DNA of 64,000 nt from Thalassotalea_B piscium_A (GTDB taxonomy: Bacteria > Pseudomonadota > Gammaproteobacteria > Enterobacterales > Alteromonadaceae): NCBI GenBank assembly GCA_049347715.1, contig CP186339.1, forward strand, positions 2,418,001-2,482,000, written 5' to 3'. Both the position numbers and the translations under genes were made by a program. Positions 25,150-33,507 of the stretch are shown here, piece after piece; the first letter of the stretch is position 1, and the number at the start of each line of letters is the position of its first letter. Below the pieces are notes generated by a model, which worked only from the letters and a program-made list of their open reading frames with translations, had not been told where the DNA came from and did no database searches.

Positions 25150-25869
25150 ATGCAGAATCGACAAGACTCAGCTCAACAACATATTCATTGTCAAAACTGT
25201 AGTATCAGTGAATTATGTTTACCCTTTTCATTAAATAATCAAGAACTAGAAGAACTTGATAATATAATTGATCGTAAACGCCCTATTCATAAAGGAGACC
25301 GACTTTTTCAAGATGGTGAAAAAATGCAGTCTCTTTTTGCAATACGCTCTGGTACATTCAAAACCTATACTGTTAACGAACATGGTGAAGAGCAAATTAC
25401 AGGGTTTCATTTAGCGGGTGATTTATTAGGTTTCGATGCTATCGCTGAGTCAACTCATCCTAGCTTCGCGAAAGCATTAGAAACATCAATGGTGTGTGAA
25501 ATTCCATATGACACCTTAGATACGTTATCAAATTCAGTTCCTAAACTGAAAAAACAAATTTTACGTATGATGAGTACTGAAATTCGTTCTGATCAAGAAA
25601 TGTTAACTTTGCTTAATCGTAAAAATGCCGAACAGCGCTTAGCTACTTTTATCAGTACCCTTAGCATGCGTTATCATGCACGTGGTTTATCATCTACTGA
25701 GTTTAGATTATCAATGACTCGAAGCGATATTGGCAATTATATTGGTCTTACCGTAGAAACCATTAGTCGATTACTCAATCGATTTCACAAAAGTGGTTTA
25801 ATTCAAGTTGAAGGTAAGTTAATTAAAATTCTTGATGTTGAAAAACTAAAAGAATGCGCGCAGATATAA
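25150..25869 (+). CDS. fnr: Fumarate/nitrate reduction (FNR/EtrA) oxygen-sensing regulator
   Basis: 239-aa CRP-family regulator. The [4Fe-4S] ligands are all present: C14, C17 and C23 in CQNCSISELC, and C116 in MVCEIPYD. The cyclic-nucleotide-binding fold is followed by the dimer helix and a helix-turn-helix whose recognition helix reads TVETISRLLNRF, with the Glu-Ser-Arg pattern that recognises TTGAT half-sites. It activates anaerobic respiration genes and usually regulates cbb3 oxidase genes when O2 is low. Sits between the oxidase cluster and uspE, as in Shewanella. Confidence 0.97.
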   Translation: MQNRQDSAQQHIHCQNCSISELCLPFSLNNQELEELDNIIDRKRPIHKGDRLFQDGEKMQSLFAIRSGTFKTYTVNEHGEEQITGFHLAGDLLGFDAIAESTHPSFAKALETSMVCEIPYDTLDTLSNSVPKLKKQILRMMSTEIRSDQEMLTLLNRKNAEQRLATFISTLSMRYHARGLSSTEFRLSMTRSDIGNYIGLTVETISRLLNRFHKSGLIQVEGKLIKILDVEKLKECAQI

Positions 25870-25919
25870 CCCTCTAGATTTATTAGCCTCTCCCTCAATT
25901 TAAAAAATAATAGAATGAC

Positions 25920-25933
25920 TTGATTTAAAACAA
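25920..25933 (+). promoter_or_regulatory. FNR box upstream of uspE
   Basis: TTGATTTAAAACAA matches TTGAT-N4-ATCAA at 9 of 10 defined positions, 138 bp ahead of the uspE ATG and right after the fnr gene. A plausible site for FNR activation of uspE or of a transcript starting near 26030. Confidence 0.55.
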
Positions 25934-26070
25934 GTTATTCTTTTTATTTTTAATGCACTATTATCATATCACTAGATTAAAATTAAACAGATGACTTATT
26001 CTAGTCGACTTGCTAAATTAATGTATAGACATTATACCAAGTGAATATAGACAACCTGAGAGGCTAAACC

Positions 26071-27000
26071 ATGGAAAAGTATCAGAAAATACTCACTATT
26101 ATCGATCCCACTTGCGATGTACAAAAAGCCCTTGATCGAGCAGTGCAACTTGCAAATAAAACGAATGCAACAATCACTGCATTTCTTAGTATTTATGATT
26201 TCTCCTATGAAATGACAACTATGCTTTCAAGTGATGAACGTGAAGCAATGAGAACCTCTGTCATCAAAGACCGTGAGCTTTGGCTTTCAGAAAAAATTGC
26301 TCCACTAGAAAAAGCAGGTATAAACATTGATAGTAAAGTTATTTGGCATAATCGCCCTTTTGAACCGATTATTGAACAAGTCATTAATGGAAATTATGAC
26401 ATTGTCATCAAAGGTACTCACGAACATGACAAGCTTAAATCAGTTATTTTTACCCCTACCGATTGGCATATACTCCGTAAATGTCCTTGTCCGGTATTAT
26501 TAGTTAAAGATCATTCTTGGCCTAAAGACGGTAATATTTTAGCTGCAATTAATGTAGGTAGTGATGAAGAAGAGCATATTTCACTTAATAATAAAATTAC
26601 TGAAGAAGCACTAAATTTAGCCAAGATAATCGATGCTAATGTTAACTTAGTCAATTCATTCCCTGGAACCCCTGTCAATATCGCGATAGAAATCCCAGAA
26701 TTTAATGCCAATGAATATAATGAATCTATGCTTAATCATCATAAAACAGCAATGGCAATTCATGCTGAGAAATATAACATTCCTGTTAAAAATACTTATG
26801 TTGCTGAAGGTTTACCGGAAGAAGTCATTCAAAATCAAGCCGTCGCATTAGATGCTGAACTAGTTATTCTTGGTACAGTTGGAAGAACGGGGCTATCAGC
26901 AGCATTAATAGGTAATACCGCAGAACATGTTATTGATAGTTTAAATTGTGATGTACTTGCTTTAAAACCTGATGGCTACCAATCACCATTTAAAAGCTAA
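26071..27000 (+). CDS. uspE: Universal stress protein UspE (tandem Usp domains)
   Basis: 309 aa made of two Usp domains (about 1-150 and 160-305), close to E. coli UspE (316 aa). The second domain ends with ILGTVGRTGLSAALIGNTAE, matching the G-2x-G-9x-G(S/T)-type ATP-binding loop. The first domain has VIKGTHEHDKL at the same position. The AGAGG ribosome binding site is close to the ATG. Cytoplasmic stress protein linked to motility, aggregation and oxidative resistance in E. coli. The position directly after fnr is conserved in Enterobacteria and Shewanella. Confidence 0.95.
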   Translation: MEKYQKILTIIDPTCDVQKALDRAVQLANKTNATITAFLSIYDFSYEMTTMLSSDEREAMRTSVIKDRELWLSEKIAPLEKAGINIDSKVIWHNRPFEPIIEQVINGNYDIVIKGTHEHDKLKSVIFTPTDWHILRKCPCPVLLVKDHSWPKDGNILAAINVGSDEEEHISLNNKITEEALNLAKIIDANVNLVNSFPGTPVNIAIEIPEFNANEYNESMLNHHKTAMAIHAEKYNIPVKNTYVAEGLPEEVIQNQAVALDAELVILGTVGRTGLSAALIGNTAEHVIDSLNCDVLALKPDGYQSPFKS

Positions 27001-27025
27001 TAAAGCACTATAATTCAACATTTTT

Positions 27026-27057
27026 AAAGCCAATTATTAACAAATAATTGGCTTTTT
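27026..27057 (+). terminator. Rho-independent terminator after uspE
   Basis: AAAGCCAATTATT / AATAATTGGCTTT arms (13 bp each, 4-nt loop) followed by TTTT. Confidence 0.92.
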
Positions 27058-27145
27058 CATTATAAATTTTTGCTTACCAGCTTTATTAATTACCTTTATA
27101 ATGTTGTGCTAATTGTTACAAACTAAATTAATTACTGGTAAATCT

Positions 27146-28057
27146 ATGATTCAAGAAAGCATGGCGCCTAAAAGTGAACAGGCAAACACTTTTGAAATGC
27201 AAAAATTACAGAAAAAGCTTCGCAGTAAAGTAGGTAAAGCCATAGCTGACTATAATATGATTGAACATGGCGATGTCGTCATGGCAGCAATTAGCGGAGG
27301 TAAAGACTCTTTCGCAATGCTAGACATTCTATTAGGCTTGCAAAAATCCGCCCCTATCGATTTCAAAATAATCGCCGTAAATCTAGATCAAAAACAACCT
27401 GGATTCCCTGCTCATATTCTCCCCGCTTATTTTGAATCCCTAGAAATTCCTTATTACATCGTTGATAAAGACACCTATTCAGTTGTCAAAGCGAAAGTGC
27501 CAGAAGGAAAAACAACCTGTGGATTATGTTCTCGTTTACGCCGCGGTACTTTATATTCTTTCGCCGAAGAAATTGGAGCCACTAAAATAGCACTTGGACA
27601 TCATATGGACGATATTGTCGAAACCTTATTTTTAAATATGTTTTTCGGTGCAAAATTAAAAGCTATGCCGCCAAAATTAAGAGCAGATGATTTGCGAAAT
27701 ACCATTATTAGACCTTTAAGTTACTGTCGAGAATCCGATATCAGCACTCTCGCTACTTATAAAGAATACCCAATTATTCCGTGTAATCTTTGCGGGTCTC
27801 AAGAAAACTTACAAAGACAAAATATCAAAGCAATGCTTTCTCAGTGGGATAATACTGTCCCAGGCCGCGTAGAAAATGTATTTAAATCCATTAAAAATAT
27901 CAGTCCTAGTCAATTAGCTGATACCAATTTATTTGATTTTATCAACTTACCGATAGATCGTAGCCAACCTAAACAAGATTATGATTTTTCAAAAGAAACT
28001 GTTTCATCCACAAATATAGATGAATCATTAATTATCGATATTTCAAACCTTAAATAA
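27146..28057 (+). CDS. ttcA: tRNA 2-thiocytidine(32) synthetase
   Basis: 303 aa from the ATG at 27146; an upstream in-frame TTG at 27113 is less likely. The PP-loop SGGKDS (50-55) binds ATP. Two Cys pairs, CGLC (125-128) and CNLC (213-216), supply [4Fe-4S] ligands and the catalytic site. It adds sulfur to C32 of several tRNAs. The GHHMDDIVETLFLNMF and MPPKLRADD motifs are typical. A link between fnr, uspE and ttcA is conserved in related bacteria. Confidence 0.95.
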   Translation: MIQESMAPKSEQANTFEMQKLQKKLRSKVGKAIADYNMIEHGDVVMAAISGGKDSFAMLDILLGLQKSAPIDFKIIAVNLDQKQPGFPAHILPAYFESLEIPYYIVDKDTYSVVKAKVPEGKTTCGLCSRLRRGTLYSFAEEIGATKIALGHHMDDIVETLFLNMFFGAKLKAMPPKLRADDLRNTIIRPLSYCRESDISTLATYKEYPIIPCNLCGSQENLQRQNIKAMLSQWDNTVPGRVENVFKSIKNISPSQLADTNLFDFINLPIDRSQPKQDYDFSKETVSSTNIDESLIIDISNLK

Positions 28058-28089
28058 CGATAGCCCTTACAACTAATAAGCCGAAGCCT

Positions 28090-29382
28090 ATGCTAAATTC
28101 ATATTTTAGATTAACGGAAAATCACACAACAATTAAACAAGAAATAACGGCGGGTGTGACTACCTTTTTGACCATGGCGTATATCATTTTTGTTAATCCA
28201 TCAATGTTATCAAGTGCAGGTATGGACCAAGGTGCTGTCTTTGTTGCTACTTGTTTAGCTGCGGCTATTGGTTGCTTCATTATGGGATTTTGGGCAAATT
28301 ATCCGATAGCATTAGCGCCTGGCATGGGATTAAATGCTTTTTTTACCTATACAGTCGTCCTTGATATGGGATACACATGGCAAGTTGCATTAGGGGGTGT
28401 ATTCCTTTCAGGTATGATATTTACAGTCCTCAGTGCCTTTAGAATTAGAGAATGGATTATTCAAAGTATTCCAATGGTCTTACGCTCAGGAATCGCCGCA
28501 GGTATAGGGTTGTTTTTAGGATTTATCGCCTTAAAAAATGCCGGTATTATCGTTGATAATCCGGCTACACTCGTGAGTTTAGGAGACATAACTAGCATCC
28601 CTGTGATGTTAGCATGCTTAGGGTTATTTCTTATTGTTGGCCTAGTTAACTTAGGTGTCTCTGGTGCGGTAATGCTGTCGATAATTGCTATTACTCTATT
28701 AGGTTTGCTCTTTGGAGATATTGCCTATCAAGGCTTGTTTTCATTACCACCAGATATTACTCCAACATTATTAGCTTTAGATATTAAAGGTGCCTTAGAT
28801 GTAGGGATGATCAGTGTTATTTTTGCTTTCTTATTTGTAGACTTATTTGATACTTCAGGAACACTAATTGCAGTTGCACAGCGGGGTAATTTACTCGATA
28901 AAGATGGAAACTTCCCTCGATTAGGAAGAGCGCTAATGGCTGACTCCACTGCCACAGTAGCCGGTAGCTTATTAGGAACATCTACAACAACAAGTTACGT
29001 TGAAAGTACTGCCGGTGTCGCAGCTGGCGGCCGAACAGGACTAACAGCGGTAACCGTTGGTGCTTTGTTTCTTTTAGCTTTGTTTATTTCCCCGTTGGCA
29101 AATACTATTCCAAGTTATGCTACTGCTGGCGCTCTATTCTATGTTGCCGTGCTAATGCTAGGAAGCTTAGCAAATATCAAATGGGATGACTTGAGTGAAA
29201 CCGTTCCTATCACAGTAATTTGTTTAACTATGCCCCTGACCTTTTCAATTGCTCACGGTATTGCCTTTGGTTTTATCAGCTATGCGGGCGTAAAAATATT
29301 TAGTGGCAAAGTTAACCAGTTAAGTAAAAGTGTCTTATTACTTGCGGTGCTTTTTCTGATCAAATTGATTTACATCGGTTAA
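28090..29382 (+). CDS. NCS2-family purine permease (adenine/hypoxanthine, AzgA/PbuG-like)
   Basis: 430-aa inner-membrane transporter with about 13-14 helices. It begins with the family pattern GVTTFLTMAYIIFVNPSML. The characteristic segments ALAPGMGLNAFFTYTV, LFVDLFDTSGTLIAVA and GTSTTTSYVESTAGVAAGGRTG, which line the substrate and proton path, are intact. Members of this AzgA-like branch import adenine, guanine or hypoxanthine with H+. No purine-metabolism genes are adjacent. Confidence 0.93.
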   Translation: MLNSYFRLTENHTTIKQEITAGVTTFLTMAYIIFVNPSMLSSAGMDQGAVFVATCLAAAIGCFIMGFWANYPIALAPGMGLNAFFTYTVVLDMGYTWQVALGGVFLSGMIFTVLSAFRIREWIIQSIPMVLRSGIAAGIGLFLGFIALKNAGIIVDNPATLVSLGDITSIPVMLACLGLFLIVGLVNLGVSGAVMLSIIAITLLGLLFGDIAYQGLFSLPPDITPTLLALDIKGALDVGMISVIFAFLFVDLFDTSGTLIAVAQRGNLLDKDGNFPRLGRALMADSTATVAGSLLGTSTTTSYVESTAGVAAGGRTGLTAVTVGALFLLALFISPLANTIPSYATAGALFYVAVLMLGSLANIKWDDLSETVPITVICLTMPLTFSIAHGIAFGFISYAGVKIFSGKVNQLSKSVLLLAVLFLIKLIYIG

Positions 29383-29390
29383 AAACAAGT

Positions 29391-29433
29391 AATTAACGAT
29401 GATTGTTTTCATTAATAACAATCATCGTTAATT
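29391..29433. terminator. Bidirectional terminator-like hairpin
   Basis: Perfect inverted repeat with 17-bp arms (29391-29407 and 29417-29433) and a 9-nt loop between the convergent permease and solute-binding genes. Confidence 0.75.
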
Positions 29434-29463
29434 AAGCGATGTAAACACTTAAAACGTTAAATA

Positions 29464-30210
29464 TTAAGCTTTAGGATAAATAACGTCATCTTGGTTGGCT
29501 TCTAAAAAACCTACTGTAGATGACTTAATATTCAGTAAACCTTTATCAAATAATTTAATTATACGATCGAGCTTTTTTTTCTTACTGAAAGCTACATAAA
29601 TTTGACTGATATGATTAATATGCCCTCGTTTAATTTTATCAGGCTTTTTCCCCATTTCAGCAAATGTGTAATTAGCTACTTCATCAAACATTATAGCTAA
29701 ATCAACGCGTTGCTTTTGTAGTAACTGGATAATTTGCTCCTGATTTGACACTCTTACTTCATTAAAACGTACTTTATTTTTCTCATAGGTATCACCATAT
29801 TCATAGCCAATAATGACAGCAACTGAGCTCCCTGTCGGAATATCATCTGCCGATAATGGATTCATTGATGAGCTTTGATGAAAATAAAAAGATGCTGATG
29901 CTTGTAAAATAGGGACTTCACCAAAGTTAAACTTTTCTAGGGTGCTTTTTTGTTTTGTCACATTAAATACACCATCAACTTTCCCTGTTTCAGCCATATA
30001 TAAGGCTCTAGCATAAGGTACGACAATAAATTCAACGTCAATATCAACAGAAGCAAAGGCTTTTTTAACAATATCATTTGAAATACCACTGCCCTTTTCA
30101 TTTGAATAAGGAGGCCAGCTACTTTCAACGGCAAGCTGAATAAGTTCTCCAGAAAAGCAGCTTTTTGATAACATAAATAAAAAAATACAATAGAATTTAT
30201 AACGTTCCAT
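29464..30210 (-). CDS. Periplasmic solute-binding protein, family 3 (amino-acid-binding type)
   Basis: About 248 aa from the ATG at 30210 (MERYKFYCIFLFML); in-frame starts also exist at 30222 (ATG) and 30237 (TTG), and an AGGAG lies between these, so the start is uncertain. Signal peptide ends near SCFSGE. The mature part begins with the family pattern AVESSWPPYS and continues with IVKKAFASVDIDVEFIVVPYARAL, typical of SBP_bac_3 proteins of the short, stand-alone type common in Alteromonadales. No ABC permease is adjacent, so it may be a sensor or orphan binding protein. Confidence 0.82.
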   Translation of the reverse strand: MERYKFYCIFLFMLSKSCFSGELIQLAVESSWPPYSNEKGSGISNDIVKKAFASVDIDVEFIVVPYARALYMAETGKVDGVFNVTKQKSTLEKFNFGEVPILQASASFYFHQSSSMNPLSADDIPTGSSVAVIIGYEYGDTYEKNKVRFNEVRVSNQEQIIQLLQKQRVDLAIMFDEVANYTFAEMGKKPDKIKRGHINHISQIYVAFSKKKKLDRIIKLFDKGLLNIKSSTVGFLEANQDDVIYPKA

Positions 30211-30370
30211 GAATGTATACATACTCCTGAAAGGCAACGAATACAGCTAAAAAGCAGTGTTAAATTATTTAGTGGCTATAGTTTATTATTAGCAGCTTTT
30301 ATAACAATAAAATTAAAAAACAAACTATGTTAAGATCTCAATTACTTTATCAGAATTAACCTATAACCTT

Positions 30371-30862
30371 ATGTCTTGTTATTGCGGTTCAAGCAATGCG
30401 TTTAGCCAATGCTGCCAACCTTTTATATTAAAAAAAAGGTCTCCTGAAACACCTGAGCAATTAATGCGTTCTCGTTATAGCGCTTATGCGACAAATAACC
30501 CTCAATACATTTTTGAAACCTACGCTCAACAGAAACAACAAGAAAATACCTTAGACGATATAGCGCAATGGGCTCAAGAAACACAATGGCTTTCATTAAT
30601 CATTAAGGACGCTAGCACGGTATCTATTGAACAATTTAATTCTGAGTACTTACCTACCGTCAATTTTATTGCATATTATAATCATGATAAACAATTTTAC
30701 CAAATGAATGAATGCTCTCGTTTTATTGTCGAATACGGTCAATGGCGCTACCTAGACGGCGATGTCACTGAGCATAAAGTCATACAAGCGCCAAAACGAA
30801 ATGACCTTTGTTTTTGCTCAAGTGCTAAAAAATTTAAAAAGTGCTGCGGAAAATTTAGTTAG
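30371..30862 (+). CDS. YchJ-like SEC-C motif protein
   Basis: 163 aa. Zinc-binding SEC-C-type Cys clusters lie at both ends: CYCGSSNAFSQCC at the start and CFCSSAKKFKKCC at the end. Between them is an NTF2-like YchJ core (PEQLMRSRYSAYA, then W-rich TQWLSL and QWRYLDG). E. coli YchJ has the same layout. SEC-C motifs bind metal and contact SecB in SecA; the function of YchJ itself is not established. Short Shine-Dalgarno, single gene, divergent from the solute-binding gene. Confidence 0.9.
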   Translation: MSCYCGSSNAFSQCCQPFILKKRSPETPEQLMRSRYSAYATNNPQYIFETYAQQKQQENTLDDIAQWAQETQWLSLIIKDASTVSIEQFNSEYLPTVNFIAYYNHDKQFYQMNECSRFIVEYGQWRYLDGDVTEHKVIQAPKRNDLCFCSSAKKFKKCCGKFS

Positions 30863-30878
30863 CTGCACCCATTAATTG

Positions 30879-31400
30879 TTATGCGACTAAATCCATTAAA
30901 GGTGCTTTCACCACTGTTTCTTGTACCGAATTAAGCCATGCATCTACATTAAAAGAACGACGTTCCTTAGTGCCTATTTGTTTTTTTTGTTGGCAATACA
31001 ATGAAGTATTTTTCATAACTTCACTAGGGATATGCGCTTTATCATCTCTAAACGCCAGAGGCTTAGGGTGTAAAGCATCCGCTAAGCGAATTGTAGCTAA
31101 TTGGGAATCTTCAACTAACTTTCCCTGTTGAAATTGTTTAATATCATCTAAAGAATTTAATGCTAATGGTGCTTTGGGGGCAACATTAAAAGTTCTGCGC
31201 AAGGAATCTTCAGTCATAGTAGACTGTTCAGATTCAGTTAAAGGAAGAGAAAACTGGCTATGTACACATACGTCAGCAACCAGCATTGAAAGCATCAATG
31301 AAAAATCATGACGACGTTGTGCATGAACACACTCATTAAGCTTAATGCCTAACTGGAGTTCATCAATCAATAACTTAGATTCAGCTTTTTCTATTTGCAC
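30879..31400 (-). CDS. Uncharacterised protein, possibly VC2046/SO_2500 family
   Basis: 173 aa with no signal peptide or membrane segment, predominantly helical at the N-terminus (ELQLGIKLNECVHAQRRHDF) with charged linkers. GTG start with AGG about 9 nt upstream. The overall length, N-terminal helix rich in His/Arg and position in an Alteromonadales genome fit the conserved VC2046/SO_2500 family of unknown function, but I place it from memory and at low certainty. It lies 118 bp downstream of the large membrane-protein operon on the same strand and may be its last gene. Confidence 0.6.
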   Translation of the reverse strand: MQIEKAESKLLIDELQLGIKLNECVHAQRRHDFSLMLSMLVADVCVHSQFSLPLTESEQSTMTEDSLRRTFNVAPKAPLALNSLDDIKQFQQGKLVEDSQLATIRLADALHPKPLAFRDDKAHIPSEVMKNTSLYCQQKKQIGTKERRSFNVDAWLNSVQETVVKAPLMDLVA

Positions 31401-31518
31401 AACAATGCCTAACTATTCACATTGTCTTGTTATCGGCAAGCAAACTGAATTACTTAAGTTTTATTTCGATTAAAATACTGTTTGCTTATTATTTGTGCTA
31501 CAGCAAAAGTTATCCATG

Positions 31519-33507
31519 CTAAACGCTTTTTCTTTCTAACCACAACAAAGTACAACTAAAGAGAAATACTAACCAAATAGGTAATTTATTAATGGCTAAT
31601 CTCGTTATTTTGCTTTTCTGCGTACCTGTCGAACTAGCAGCATCAGGTTTTGAATGTTGTTGCTCAGCAACATAGTTTTTTGTTGCTTGTTGTTTTGCGT
31701 ATTGTTGCCAAGCTTGCCATTGTTTAGGCTCACTGACATAAAGGTATTTGACCCTTTGTGGTTTGGATTGTTCCTGCATAGTAGCTTCATCTAATAAGGT
31801 AAAGCGATACCAACCACTTTCGGTAGCAAACCAGTCACTACAATAATGAAACTCTCGACCTATCATTTTATTGATTGTCATTGGTGACTCATCATGTACA
31901 GTTTCACTCGATATTCTTTGATGACTAACATGCACTCGTCCTTCTTTATTGACATAACAAAGCTCACTATGTTGTAAAGGTAAAACTACCATTGTATCTG
32001 CTTGTTCTAACCAATATATATTTTGATTACTATTGATTATTTTGCCAATAATAAACTGCCAATACTGCCCATAGCCCTGCTCTAAGCCTCTCAATTTCCA
32101 TTGAAAACTCTTATTAATAGTACTTAAAGTGAGACTACCAAAACCAAGTTGATGGCTTAACACTAACGGCTGTTGTTCATCATTTACCACTAAAGGTTGC
32201 CCTAGTCGATTTACTAAATTGATATTGCTAGGGATAAGGGTTCCCGTATTGTCACTGTTTGGGAAATGAATTGTTGTCGATTTATTTTGTTTCGACTCTG
32301 ACTTATTCTCAAATGCAGTAAATTCTTCAATAAGATCAATTAGCTTATTCTTTTTAACACCTTTGACTAAATCATTATCCACAAAGACAAAAAGTCCTAA
32401 ACCTTGATGGATAGCTTCTATAATAGCGTCTTGTTCGCTAAAGGATAGTGTTGCTATGGTTCTGCCATCAAGCATAAGGAGATCAACATTAGCTAATCCT
32501 TCACTGGTAAAATAATTGCTATTAATTGGTGGTTCATTGTTAACATTTTGAGTTAAAAAAGTATGTTGGCTGGTTTGGCTAATAATCGTTAGTTGACTAG
32601 CCTGTTCTGCTAACCAGTTTTTTAAATGACGGATCTCAAATGACGGTGACGCTGTTTTTACCAACACATTTATCGGGGGTGAAGTAAACACATTGAGGGC
32701 AATAGTCTCTTTGACCAACACTTGATGAGTTTTTGTGTCAAAAATTGATAAGTAATATTCGTTCGCGCCAAGAACTTTGGGAATAAAATTAAACGTGAAT
32801 TTTTCGTTTGTACGTACCGTGTCTTTTGCTAAGACATCTTGATTGATATCCAACAATTCCACTTGATACAAACGATTAGTTTGGTCTGACTGCAGTTTCC
32901 CCTCAAAGGAGGCACTCTCACCTAATAAAACGTCTTTCGACCATTTAGCCTCAATTACCCCTAAGGTAAGTTTAGACGGGATAAAACTAATGCGAGTCTC
33001 CGCTAGCTCGTCTTTAAAACGTTTTAATTGTTCCTTTGTTAAGCCATCACCATACACATAAATATGACGCCAGTGATAGCGAGGATCAAACAATGGGTAA
33101 CTTGAACTAAGCCAGATAATATCGAGATCAACATGTTTTTTCTTCACATAATTAAATAATGACTCTCGCTGACTCTCGTCTGTCACTAACAGGTACACTT
33201 TTTCAATACCCTTTTGTTTACCTTGAATTATCGCCTGCTGTAATAACTGCTCATCGCTATGATTAGTGATAAGTATCGCATCTTCAATGCTAGGTTTTAA
33301 TTGAACAATTGGCATAACTAAGAGCAACAAACTAGCTACTGCTATGATATTAATAAAGTATACCAGTGAGGCTTTTAGCTTAGATTGATTTTGATAACGT
33401 CTAAATACACGAATACCAATAAACACTAATAACATAAAGCATGCAGCAAAAAATAAATAATGGATAAAATGTAGAGGCGCAAACGACCAACTCGAAAAAA
33501 GCGTCAT
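31519..33507 (-). CDS. Large membrane-anchored protein, BatA/glutamine-amidotransferase-like, last gene of the MoxR operon
   Basis: 662 aa. Two N-terminal helices (about 11-35 and 43-68) and one C-terminal helix (LPIWLVFLFSCTLLWL) frame a long periplasmic region. The middle has a Rossmann-like segment (NVDLLMLDGRTIATLS, then GLGLFVFVD) like the amidotransferase-type domains of proteins encoded beside MoxR/DUF58 genes; no catalytic Cys-His pair is evident. The ATG overlaps the upstream stop by 1 bp. Probably a scaffold in a membrane complex with the preceding gene products. Function unknown. Confidence 0.7.
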   Translation of the reverse strand: MTLFSSWSFAPLHFIHYLFFAACFMLLVFIGIRVFRRYQNQSKLKASLVYFINIIAVASLLLLVMPIVQLKPSIEDAILITNHSDEQLLQQAIIQGKQKGIEKVYLLVTDESQRESLFNYVKKKHVDLDIIWLSSSYPLFDPRYHWRHIYVYGDGLTKEQLKRFKDELAETRISFIPSKLTLGVIEAKWSKDVLLGESASFEGKLQSDQTNRLYQVELLDINQDVLAKDTVRTNEKFTFNFIPKVLGANEYYLSIFDTKTHQVLVKETIALNVFTSPPINVLVKTASPSFEIRHLKNWLAEQASQLTIISQTSQHTFLTQNVNNEPPINSNYFTSEGLANVDLLMLDGRTIATLSFSEQDAIIEAIHQGLGLFVFVDNDLVKGVKKNKLIDLIEEFTAFENKSESKQNKSTTIHFPNSDNTGTLIPSNINLVNRLGQPLVVNDEQQPLVLSHQLGFGSLTLSTINKSFQWKLRGLEQGYGQYWQFIIGKIINSNQNIYWLEQADTMVVLPLQHSELCYVNKEGRVHVSHQRISSETVHDESPMTINKMIGREFHYCSDWFATESGWYRFTLLDEATMQEQSKPQRVKYLYVSEPKQWQAWQQYAKQQATKNYVAEQQHSKPDAASSTGTQKSKITRLAINKLPIWLVFLFSCTLLWLERKSV

